Below are positions 1 through 5,689 of a stretch of 5,965 nucleotides of DNA, piece by piece. A model generated the notes under the pieces. The model saw only the letters and a list, made by a program, of their open reading frames with translations, did not search any database and was not told where the DNA came from. Position numbers and translations under genes: made by a program. Each line of letters opens with the position of its first letter. Positions within the stretch are counted from its first letter, which is position 1. The DNA is from CAZNNH01 sp964574335 (GTDB lineage: Bacteria; Acidobacteriota; Vicinamibacteria; Fen-336), in NCBI GenBank assembly GCA_964574335.1, contig CAZNNH010000266.1, forward strand, positions 1 through 5,965. The letters run 5' to 3'.

Positions 1-524
1 CCGTCTACGGCATCGTCAAGCAGAGCGGCGGCTGGATCTGGGTCTACAGCGAGGTGGGGCGGGGCTCCACCTTCAAGATCTACCTGCCGCGGTGCGGGGA
101 GCCACCCGAAGCGCCGTCCGAGGCCCCGCCGGCCCCGGCCCGGGGCTCGGAGACGGTCCTGCTGGTGGAGGACGACCCGGCCCTTCGTGAGTTCGCGCGT
201 GAGACCCTCGAGGCCAACGGCTACACCGTCCTCGTTGCCGGCAGCGGCGCCGAGGCCCTGACGCTGGCGGAGTCACACCCCGGCGCCATCGACCTGCTGC
301 TCAGCGACGTGGTGATGCCCGAGATGAGCGGCTCCCAGCTCAGGCAGGAAGTCCTGACACGGCATCCGGCGGCCAAGGTCCTGTTCATGTCCGGCTACAC
401 CGACGACGCGATCACCTCCCACGGCGTCCTCGATCCACACACACTGCTGCTCGCCAAGCCGTTCACCGGCAGCACCCTGGCCAGGCGGGTGCGCGAGGCG
501 CTGGCTGGCAGCCGCACCTCGTAG
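1..524 (+). CDS. Hybrid sensor histidine kinase, C-terminal part (ATPase tail plus receiver domain); partial at 5' end
   Basis: The reading frame is open from the left edge (first whole codon at base 3) to a TAG at 522-524, giving 173 visible residues. Residues 1-30 are the end of a HATPase_c domain (VYGIVKQSGGWI, then SEVGRGSTFKIYLPR), which in these kinases directly follows the GTGLGL box, here just outside the window. A linker rich in Pro and Ala (about 31-49) leads to a complete receiver domain (about 50-165): acidic pocket E56-D57-D58, phospho-acceptor D102 in LSDVVMP, Ser130 in FMSGY, Lys152 in AKPF. All residues needed for phosphorylation are present. The receiver matches that of the kinase at 1875-3599 at 91 of 124 positions (hand count), so the two are recent paralogues. 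The sensor input and HisKA domain are off the window. The GTG at 54 is internal to the ATPase domain and is not a start. Confidence 0.93.
   Translation, partial: VYGIVKQSGGWIWVYSEVGRGSTFKIYLPRCGEPPEAPSEAPPAPARGSETVLLVEDDPALREFARETLEANGYTVLVAGSGAEALTLAESHPGAIDLLLSDVVMPEMSGSQLRQEVLTRHPAAKVLFMSGYTDDAITSHGVLDPHTLLLAKPFTGSTLARRVREALAGSRTS
1..524 (+). repeat. Diverged direct repeat, copy 1 (kinase 3' end)
   Basis: This stretch is repeated in the same orientation at 3073-3599. The first 28 bases are identical to 3073-3100, and the alignment needs only one three-base gap, in the linker between ATPase and receiver domains. Similarity holds at DNA level in the coding part but stops at the stop codons: the downstream sequences are unrelated. 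Confidence 0.85.
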
Positions 525-551
525 GCCGAGCCGAAGGCCGCTTCGGTCGGC
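525..551. terminator. Hairpin between convergent genes, possible bidirectional terminator
   Basis: GCCGAGCCGAAG at 525-536 and CTTCGGTCGGC at 541-551 form a long GC-rich stem with a four-base loop and one bulged base. It begins right after the stop codon of the upstream kinase fragment and its right arm touches the stop codon (551-553) of the minus-strand gene. Its position fits termination of both converging transcripts. There is no clear T-run on either side, so classic intrinsic termination is uncertain; it may act as an RNA-stabilising or Rho-assisted end instead. Confidence 0.55.
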
Positions 552-1639
552 TAGTCGCGACGAAGCGACGAGGGGAGCCACCACACCACCAGCCGGACCA
601 ATCGGGCCGCCCCCCGGGCCCAGCGGCGCCAGTGCCAGGATGGCTCGCCGGGCAGCCGCGGCGCCACCGTGGCCGCCACCAGCCGGGTCCGCCGCCCCTC
701 CAGGAGCTGCCACCTGACCCTGCCGATGGCTCGGTGCGCCGGCTCCACCATCGCCAGGGGGTGCCGCGTCATCTCCCGCAGCCACGCCTGGAGGCCGGCC
801 GGGAGCCGTTCGTGGAGCCGCTCACGCAGAGCCGGAGGGAGCGGCGCAGCGACCACCGCCGCGGCGGCCTCGAGCCCAGCGGCCAGGGCGGGAAGGGCCC
901 GGGCACGCTCGGCCTTCTCCCACAGCGCGGCCAGGTCCAGCTCGACGCGCTCGAGAACCCGGCGAAGGTCGAGGAGCTGGACCAGTGAGAGCACCAGGCC
1001 GCTCTGGAAGGCCGCGTGCAGGCAGAGCTGAATCAACAGGTCCTCGCCGGAAGGCCGCCGGTCCACCTGGCCGCTTCCCTGGGTGGCGCTCGTCCACAGG
1101 GCCTCCCGATCGAGCGGGTAGAGGCCCGGACAAGAAGTGACGCTGTGGTGCAGCTCGAGGGGCTCGCCGGAGTCGGGCTCCACGAACGTCCAGGCGTGGT
1201 CGGCGCGAAGCCCGTCCCGGAAGCCCGCCCGCCGCAGCAGCGCTGCCGCCCTCGGCCACGCCTCCAGCACCAGCACGTCGACGTCCCCCATCGGCCTCTC
1301 CGCTACCGACTCGTAGAGCCACTCGGCCAGTGCCGCGCCCTTCATGGGCAGTGCCCGGATCCCGGCCCGGCCCAGCAGGTCCAGCACCCTGCGCGCCATC
1401 GTGAGCTGCGCGACGCCGCGCGCGAAAACCGCATGGTGCGCCGCCCGGAGCCGATCCCGAACCTCCAGTGGCCAGCATCCGGACGCGCGTGGCAGGGCCG
1501 CGTAGAGCAAGCCGGCCAGGCGTTGCTGCTCGGCGGCAATCGCGATCCGTCCAGCCTCACCGGGTGACCCCGGCGAAGGCGGGGCGCCCGCCACGAGCCA
1601 GTGCCGCAGCACCTCCCTCGGATCCGCGTCTCCGGGCAC
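551..1639 (-). CDS. Nucleotidyltransferase family protein (NTP_transf_5-like), function unknown
   Basis: A 362-residue protein resembling the uncharacterised nucleotidyltransferase family NTP_transf_5 (Pfam PF14907). Family-like signatures: an N-terminal helical region (about 35-95), MKGAALAEWLY at 99-109, PMGDVDVLV at 116-124 with D119 and D121 as candidate metal-binding aspartates, LELHHSV at 161-167, and the helical stretch GEDLLIQLCLHAAFQ at about 198-212. The C-terminal third is Arg/Ala/Leu-rich and ends in a hydrophobic, basic segment (LVRLVVWWLPSSLRR). Length is close to what is usual for the family. Members are often seen near polysaccharide or peptide-modification genes, but the substrate is not established and nothing here reveals it. 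The GTG start at 1639 is chosen because a possible promoter lies immediately before it (TSS at or near the start codon), while AGGG about 7 bases upstream could also serve as a weak ribosome site. The gene stands alone on its strand between two kinase paralogues. Confidence 0.85.
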   Translation of the reverse strand: MPGDADPREVLRHWLVAGAPPSPGSPGEAGRIAIAAEQQRLAGLLYAALPRASGCWPLEVRDRLRAAHHAVFARGVAQLTMARRVLDLLGRAGIRALPMKGAALAEWLYESVAERPMGDVDVLVLEAWPRAAALLRRAGFRDGLRADHAWTFVEPDSGEPLELHHSVTSCPGLYPLDREALWTSATQGSGQVDRRPSGEDLLIQLCLHAAFQSGLVLSLVQLLDLRRVLERVELDLAALWEKAERARALPALAAGLEAAAAVVAAPLPPALRERLHERLPAGLQAWLREMTRHPLAMVEPAHRAIGRVRWQLLEGRRTRLVAATVAPRLPGEPSWHWRRWARGAARLVRLVVWWLPSSLRRD

Positions 1640-1675
1640 GGCGCCACCCTAGGGCGCGAACGGGCATCACGTCAA
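1640..1675 (-). promoter_or_regulatory. Possible sigma-70-type promoter giving a leaderless transcript for the nucleotidyltransferase gene
   Basis: Read on the minus strand, TTGACG (1675-1670) is followed after 18 bases by TAGGGT (1651-1646), a -35/-10 pair of the kind common in GC-rich bacteria. The -10 box ends six bases before the GTG start at 1639, so transcription would begin at or next to the start codon. The -35 is strong; the -10 matches the consensus only at its key first, second and sixth positions. Confidence 0.4.
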
Positions 1676-1708
1676 CTACGCTCCGGGTCACTTTCCCGCT
1701 CCGCGAGG

Positions 1709-1741
1709 AATCTCTCCCGCGGTGCACAATCTCCACCCGCG
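1709..1741. repeat. Two imperfect tandem repeats upstream of the sigma-54 promoter, possible activator-binding site
   Basis: AATCTCTCCCGCG (1709-1721) and AATCTCCACCCGCG (1728-1741) begin 19 bases apart, roughly two helical turns. They lie about 117-149 bases upstream of the predicted transcription start near 1858, the usual distance for enhancer-binding proteins that activate sigma-54 RNA polymerase. The repeats are visible; the binding role is inference only. Confidence 0.3.
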
Positions 1742-1830
1742 CCTGCTGCCCGTAGTCTTCGGAGCCTTCCGCAAGCCTTGGCCAGTGAGTCGGTTGGCGC
1801 CGAAGGCGTTGCATCGGGCCGCCTCCGCCG

Positions 1831-1847
1831 CTGGCACGTCGATTGCC
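1831..1847 (+). promoter_or_regulatory. Sigma-54 (RpoN) -24/-12 promoter for the PAS hybrid kinase gene
   Basis: CTGGCACG at 1831-1838 and TTGCC at 1843-1847 reproduce the sigma-54 consensus (YTGGCACGrNNNTTGCW) with only two weak-position mismatches. The invariant GG (1833-1834) and GC (1845-1846) are separated by exactly ten bases. Transcription would start near 1858, three bases before the Shine-Dalgarno sequence and 17 bases before the start codon, a compact and sensible layout. Such a promoter needs an ATP-hydrolysing enhancer-binding activator, which is not encoded in this window. Confidence 0.75.
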
Positions 1848-1860
1848 CGCCCGAGGGTGT

Positions 1861-1868
1861 AGGGAGGT
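1861..1868 (+). promoter_or_regulatory. Ribosome binding site that fixes the kinase start
   Basis: AGGGAGGT ends six bases before GTG at 1875. This is a near-ideal Shine-Dalgarno sequence and supports the GTG start over the in-frame ATG at 1929. Confidence 0.8.
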
Positions 1869-1874
1869 CTTCCG

Positions 1875-3599
1875 GTGCTCAATCGTGATGCCAGGGACGA
1901 GGACGGCGCACAGGCGGGGGCTCGACGGATGAGCGCCGACGAGCGGGAGCCGACGTGCCCCCCGGCCCCGCGGGCTGGCTCCCTCCCGCCCCAGCTCCGC
2001 CCCGTGGAAACCGAGAGCCACCACGACGCCGTCCGATTCGAGCGTCCCTGCGCCGACCACATCCGGCAGCAGGAGCTGACGGCCGCCCTGCTCAACGAGC
2101 TGATGACGACCATCCCCGACAACATCTACTTCAAGGACCGCAACAGCCGCTTCATCAAGATCAACCAGTCCCTGGCCCGATGGTTCGGCCTGGGCGACCC
2201 GGACGACGCCGTCGGCAAGACCGACGCCGACTTCTTCGGGGAGGAGCACGCACGGCAGGCCTGTGCCGACGAGCAGAAGGTCATGGCCACCGGAGAGCCG
2301 CTGGTCGGGGTGGAGGAGAAGGAGACCTGGCCCGACGGGCGCGTCACGTGGGTCACGACGTCGAAGGTCCCGATACGAGACAAGGCGGGGAGCGTGGTCG
2401 GCCTGGTCGGGATCTCCCGCGACATCACGGAGCAGAAGCGCCTCGAGGAGCAGCTACGCCAGGCCCAGAAGATGGAGGCCGTCGGACGCCTGGCAGGCGG
2501 GATCGCTCACGACTTCAACAATCTCCTCGGGGTGATCCTGGGCTACTCGGAGTCGGCGCTGGGCCAGACCCCAAGGGTCGATCCCCGACACCGCAAGATC
2601 TCACAGGTGGTGACGGCGGCGGAGCGGGCGGCCTCCCTCACCCGGCAGCTCCTCGCCTTCAGCCGGAGCCAGCTCCTGGAGGCCCGAGTTCTGGACCTGA
2701 ACGCGCTGCTCCGGGAGCTGGAGAAGACGCTGCCCCGCCTGCTGGGCGAGGATGTCGAGCTGCGGATGTCGCTGGCCCCGGATCTCGGTTCGGTGCGGGC
2801 GGACCCCGGACAGATCGAGCAGGCGGTGATGAACCTGGCCGCCAATGCCCGCGATGCCATGCCGAGGGGAGGCTGGCTGGCGATCGAGACGGCCAGCGCC
2901 AACCTGGACCAGGCCTCCGCCAGCCGCGACGCCGGCTCTCAGGGCGGCTCCTTCGTCCAGCTCTCCGTCAGCGACTGCGGGATCGGGATGGACCCGGAGA
3001 CCCAGAGTCACGTCTTCGAGCCCTTCTACACCACCAAGGAGCGGGCCAAGGGGACAGGTCTGGGCCTGACCACCGTCTACGGCATCGTCAAGCAGAGCGG
3101 TGGCTGGATCCGCGTCGACAGCGAGGTGGGACGCGGCACCACGTTCGAGGTCTACCTGCCTCGGTGCGAAGAGCCACCCGAAGCGTCTCCGTCCGGGGCC
3201 CCGCTGGCCAAGGCCCAGGGGTCGGAGACGGTCCTGCTGGTGGAGGACGACCAGGCCCTTCGCGAGCTCGCGCGCGAGATCCTCGAGGACGACGGCTACA
3301 CCGTCCTCGTAGCCGGCAACGGCGCCGAGGCCCTGTCTCTGGCGGAGAGACACGCCGGCGCCATCGACCTGCTCCTCAGCGACGTGGTGATGCCCCAGAT
3401 GAGCGGCTGGCAGCTCGGCCAGGAGCTGCTGGCGCGTGGCCGCGTGGCGAAGGTCCTCTTCATGTCCGGCTACAACGACGACACCGTCGCCTCCCACGGC
3501 GGCCTCGAGCAGCGCACGCAGGTGCTGGCCAAGCCCTTCACCGGGCGCACCCTCGTCAGCCGGGTACGCGAGACGCTGGCTGACAGCCCGACCTCATAG
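1875..3599 (+). CDS. PAS-domain hybrid sensor histidine kinase with C-terminal receiver
   Basis: A 574-residue soluble hybrid kinase with no membrane segment, so it likely senses a cytoplasmic signal. Residues 1-65 are Pro/Arg-rich and unassigned. A PAS domain spans about 69-190 (TIPDNIYFKDRNSRFIKIN to VGISRDITEQKRLEEQL). The HisKA domain follows with phospho-accepting H212 in GGIAHDFNNLLG. The ATPase domain carries an N box (N320, N324 in MNLAANARDAM), a G1 box (D367-G371), an F box (FEPFYTTKE, 381-389) and a G2 box (GTGLGL, 393-398). The receiver (about 451-565) has E457-D458-D459, phospho-acceptor D503, Ser531 and Lys553. All catalytic residues are present, so autophosphorylation at H212 and transfer to D503 are expected. 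The output is not visible in the protein; a downstream phosphotransfer partner or the receiver-GGDEF protein nearby are candidates (inference). A sigma-54 promoter and strong ribosome site precede it. The pseudo-receiver-PilZ gene follows 30 bases after its stop, probably in the same transcript. It is a paralogue of the gene at 1-524. Confidence 0.95.
   Translation: MLNRDARDEDGAQAGARRMSADEREPTCPPAPRAGSLPPQLRPVETESHHDAVRFERPCADHIRQQELTAALLNELMTTIPDNIYFKDRNSRFIKINQSLARWFGLGDPDDAVGKTDADFFGEEHARQACADEQKVMATGEPLVGVEEKETWPDGRVTWVTTSKVPIRDKAGSVVGLVGISRDITEQKRLEEQLRQAQKMEAVGRLAGGIAHDFNNLLGVILGYSESALGQTPRVDPRHRKISQVVTAAERAASLTRQLLAFSRSQLLEARVLDLNALLRELEKTLPRLLGEDVELRMSLAPDLGSVRADPGQIEQAVMNLAANARDAMPRGGWLAIETASANLDQASASRDAGSQGGSFVQLSVSDCGIGMDPETQSHVFEPFYTTKERAKGTGLGLTTVYGIVKQSGGWIRVDSEVGRGTTFEVYLPRCEEPPEASPSGAPLAKAQGSETVLLVEDDQALRELAREILEDDGYTVLVAGNGAEALSLAERHAGAIDLLLSDVVMPQMSGWQLGQELLARGRVAKVLFMSGYNDDTVASHGGLEQRTQVLAKPFTGRTLVSRVRETLADSPTS
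3073..3599 (+). repeat. Diverged direct repeat, copy 2 (kinase 3' end)
   Basis: Second copy of the repeat at 1-524. Together the copies bracket the nucleotidyltransferase gene and most of the PAS kinase. Homologous exchange between them could delete about 3.1 kb and leave one chimeric hybrid kinase. Confidence 0.85.
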
Positions 3600-3615
3600 C
3601 CCCGGCATGGGGCTA
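3597..3615 (+). terminator. Hairpin on the kinase stop codon
   Basis: TAGCCCC (3597-3603) and GGGGCTA (3609-3615) are perfect seven-base arms around a five-base loop, and the left arm contains the kinase stop codon. No T-run follows, and the next gene starts 15 bases later, so full termination is unlikely. It may lower or time expression of the PilZ gene (attenuation or mRNA processing). CCGGCATG occurs both in this hairpin (3602-3609) and over the next start codon (3625-3632). Confidence 0.4.
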
Positions 3616-3629
3616 CACTCACTGCCGGC

Positions 3630-4316
3630 ATGCCGTCGGTCCTGATCTGCGCGCGCGACCCGCTGATGGACGAGCTCCACGGCACGCTGCTCTGGCGCGA
3701 GGGCGTCACCCGCCACGTCGCCAGCACCTTCCAGGAAGCCCTCGTGATCGCCGTCGCCGCTCACCCGGACCTGGTCCTGGTCGAGCACGAGCTGCCGCAG
3801 GCCGCACGCCTGGTGCGGGACCTGCGCGGCGACCCGTCGACCCGGCGGCTCTCGATCGCCGTCATGGTGCGTGGGGGAGCCGGGCTGCAGGAAGTGGAGC
3901 TGCTCGCGAGCGGCGCCAACGCCATCCTGCCCCTCCCTGCCGGGCCTGACTGGAACGACCGGCTGGGCCGCCTGATCGGCGTGGCCGCCCGGCGCGGGGC
4001 GCGCCTGCCGGTAGCGATCGAGCTGGTCGCCCAGCTTGGCGGGACGGTACAGCAAGTCCAGGGAACCGCCCTGAACATCAGCGCCAGCGGGATGCTGCTG
4101 GAGTGCGCGGCGGCGTTGCCGGTGGGCACCGACGTCGACCTCAGGTTCCGTCTCCCCGGCTCCCGGGAAGACGTCGTCGGGTGCGGCACTGTCGTCCGCC
4201 ACGATTCCCCGGGCCGGTATGGTCTGCGGTTCTACGCGCTGGAGCGAGACGGCGCCGCCCGCATCGCATCGTTCGTCGCTGCCGGCACAGCGGCCTCCGG
4301 GGACCGGCTCGCCTGA
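3630..4316 (+). CDS. Degenerate receiver domain fused to PilZ domain, predicted c-di-GMP-binding protein
   Basis: A 228-residue cytoplasmic protein. Residues 1-115 have the receiver-fold pattern (PSVLICARDP, PDLVLVEHELP, GANAILPLP), but the chemistry is lost: the acidic pair is replaced by A8-R9, the phospho-acceptor position holds E52, the Ser/Thr switch position appears to be R81, and the conserved Lys is missing (ILPLP at 99-103). Residues about 118-218 form a PilZ domain with both c-di-GMP-binding motifs: RxxxR at R121-R125 and NxSxxG at N149-G154 (NISASG). It therefore probably binds c-di-GMP while its receiver acts as an unphosphorylated protein-interaction domain; E52 could mimic a phosphorylated state (inference). 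The ATG lies inside the palindrome CGGCATGCCG (3626-3635), and I see no Shine-Dalgarno sequence before it. No other in-frame start exists between the preceding stop and this ATG. The short gap to the kinase gene suggests co-transcription, and the convergent neighbour makes c-di-GMP. Confidence 0.88.
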   Translation: MPSVLICARDPLMDELHGTLLWREGVTRHVASTFQEALVIAVAAHPDLVLVEHELPQAARLVRDLRGDPSTRRLSIAVMVRGGAGLQEVELLASGANAILPLPAGPDWNDRLGRLIGVAARRGARLPVAIELVAQLGGTVQQVQGTALNISASGMLLECAAALPVGTDVDLRFRLPGSREDVVGCGTVVRHDSPGRYGLRFYALERDGAARIASFVAAGTAASGDRLA

Positions 4317-4322
4317 GGGGGG

Positions 4323-4568
4323 CTAGGAGCGGTGCGGGTCCGCCGACTCGACCACCTGCAGATCGAGTGGGGCCGGCACCAGCCAGCAGTCGGCCCGGCT
4401 CCTCAGGCAGGCCGTCGTCTCGAGGGAAAGGAGCGCCTCCTCGACGGTCTGGAGCGCCTCCCGGTACGCGCCGGCAGCGATCTGGGCCTCGGCGAGGGTC
4501 AGGGCATCCTCGGCGCGGTGGCCGCCTGCGGCCCCCGGCCCCTGTGCCAGCAATCGGGAGCTCGTCAT
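4323..4568 (-). CDS. Small TPR-like protein, coupled to the diguanylate cyclase gene
   Basis: An 81-residue protein. Residues about 22-50 (ALTLAEAQIAAGAYREAL followed by QTVEEALLSLE) match the helix-turn-helix pattern of one tetratricopeptide repeat, including the small residues and Tyr at expected places. The rest, with Cys54 and Cys61 and a Pro/Val-rich end, is unassigned. No signal peptide or membrane helix. The gene follows the GGDEF gene by 12 bases. Its GAGAGG ribosome site (4582-4577) overlaps that gene's TGA, with eight bases to the ATG, so translation is probably coupled. A role as a protein-protein adaptor of the cyclase is a guess. A spurious frame cannot be fully excluded at this length, but the ribosome site and spacing argue for a real gene. 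Its stop lies six bases from the stop of the convergent PilZ gene. Confidence 0.65.
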   Translation of the reverse strand: MTSSRLLAQGPGAAGGHRAEDALTLAEAQIAAGAYREALQTVEEALLSLETTACLRSRADCWLVPAPLDLQVVESADPHRS

Positions 4569-4580
4569 GGCACCAGCCTC

Positions 4581-5582
4581 TCAGCTCACGCGCTCGAGCC
4601 ACAGCTCGGGGACCCGAGCCATGCGCCGGAGCGAAGGTGACGCGGGGTGCGTCCGGTTGCGCCCCGAGGATTTGGCGGCGTAGAGGGCGGCGTCCGCCTG
4701 GGCGGTCAGCTCGGCGGCGCTGCACAGCTCGCCTAGAAGCGACGCCACGCCGGCGCTGCACGTGAGGCTCAACGTCGTGCTGCCGGCATGGAAGGGGCTC
4801 GCGGCCACCTCCGAGACGATCCGCCGGGCAACGCTCAGGGCGCCCTCCAGGTCCGTGTGCGGCAGCAGCACGGCGAACTCGTCGCCGCCAGGGCGGTAGA
4901 GCGAATCGCCGCCTCTCAGAAGCCCCTCCACGCGCGCCGCGAAGCGCTGAAGCACGGCGTCGCCGGTGCCGTGCCCGTGGGTGTCGTTGACCGGCTTGAA
5001 GTGGTCCAGGTCGAGCAGGATCATGCCAAGGGGCAGGTCGTAACGCTGGGCCCGACGCTCCTCGCTGATGAGAGCCTCGTCGAAGGCCCGCCGGTTGCCG
5101 GTCCCGGTGAGCGGATCAGTTCGGCTGAGCTTCTCCAGCTCCCGGAGCAGCACGGCGCTGCGATCGCGGTCCCGCTTCTTCTCGACGGCGCGCTGAACGG
5201 TGAGCGCCACGTCGTCTTGATCCCGCAGCGGCTTGGTCAGGAAATCGTGGGCGCCCATCCGGAGGGCCCGGACCGCCGACTTGAGGTCTTCGGCGTGGGT
5301 GGCCGTGATCACGATGACCTCCGGCCGCGCGTCGAGGCTGCGCGCGGCGCTCATCAGCGCGAAGCCGTCCATCTTGGGCATCTGGATGTCGGTGATGACG
5401 ACATCGAACGACGTCTCGCCGAGCCGCCGGAGAGCCGCCGCTCCGTCTTCGGCAACGTCCACCCAGAACCCGGCCCTGGTGAGGGTTTCGGCGACCATGG
5501 TTCGGATCACCCGCGAGTCGTCGACCACCAGGATCCGGCCCTTGGGTGTCTCCGCCTCTGTCCCTAGTTGGAGCACGTTCAC
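4581..5582 (-). CDS. Response regulator diguanylate cyclase (receiver-GGDEF)
   Basis: A 333-residue PleD/WspR-like protein that condenses two GTP to c-di-GMP when its receiver is phosphorylated (family knowledge). Numbering here is from the upstream ATG at 5600; subtract six for the preferred GTG start. Receiver, about 21-140: D27-D28, phospho-acceptor D71 in VITDIQMPKMDG, T99 and K123, all intact. A helical linker (about 126-160) leads to the GGDEF domain (about 161-318): DPLTGTGNRRAF, metal-binding LDLDHFKPVND, active site GGDEF at 238-242, and an intact inhibitory I-site RxxD (R229-D232) five residues before it. The enzyme should be active and feedback-inhibited by c-di-GMP. The partner kinase is unknown; the hybrid kinases in the window are candidates. 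The small TPR gene follows in the same operon. GTG at 5582 is preferred because AAGGAGGT lies five bases upstream, inside the extension from the ATG. Confidence 0.95.
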   Translation of the reverse strand: MNVLQLGTEAETPKGRILVVDDSRVIRTMVAETLTRAGFWVDVAEDGAAALRRLGETSFDVVITDIQMPKMDGFALMSAARSLDARPEVIVITATHAEDLKSAVRALRMGAHDFLTKPLRDQDDVALTVQRAVEKKRDRDRSAVLLRELEKLSRTDPLTGTGNRRAFDEALISEERRAQRYDLPLGMILLDLDHFKPVNDTHGHGTGDAVLQRFAARVEGLLRGGDSLYRPGGDEFAVLLPHTDLEGALSVARRIVSEVAASPFHAGSTTLSLTCSAGVASLLGELCSAAELTAQADAALYAAKSSGRNRTHPASPSLRRMARVPELWLERVS

Positions 5583-5587
5583 TCGCC

Positions 5588-5595
5588 ACCTCCTT
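5588..5595 (-). promoter_or_regulatory. Ribosome binding site that decides the diguanylate cyclase start
   Basis: On the minus strand AAGGAGGT (5595-5588) sits five bases before GTG at 5582. It is a near-perfect anti-16S match and lies downstream of the in-frame ATG at 5600, which itself has only a weak AAGAG-like site. The GTG is therefore the likely start. Confidence 0.8.
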
Positions 5596-5689
5596 GGCAT
5601 CCGCTCTTTGACTTATGCAGGGCCCCTGCCGCCGCCTCTCCACCCTTCGCTGTGGACGTATTTGGTTGATCCAGAGTGGTTTGTGCGGC

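Noticed and set aside
54..56. GTG as a start codon for a stand-alone receiver protein
   Set aside because: It falls inside the ATPase-domain tail (SEVGRGS), which continues in frame to the left edge and matches the paralogous kinase.
1955..3583. Long plus-strand open frame overlapping the PAS kinase
   Set aside because: It is rich in Arg, Pro and Gly with no domain pattern, while the overlapping frame encodes a complete kinase with all motifs. High GC keeps alternative frames open.
4103..4765. Plus-strand open frame across the PilZ end and the TPR gene
   Set aside because: Low-complexity Arg/Pro/Gly product with no ribosome site; it conflicts with three better-supported genes.
4788..5567. 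Long plus-strand frame opposite the diguanylate cyclase
   Set aside because: It is the complementary shadow of a gene with clear receiver and GGDEF motifs; no family pattern of its own.
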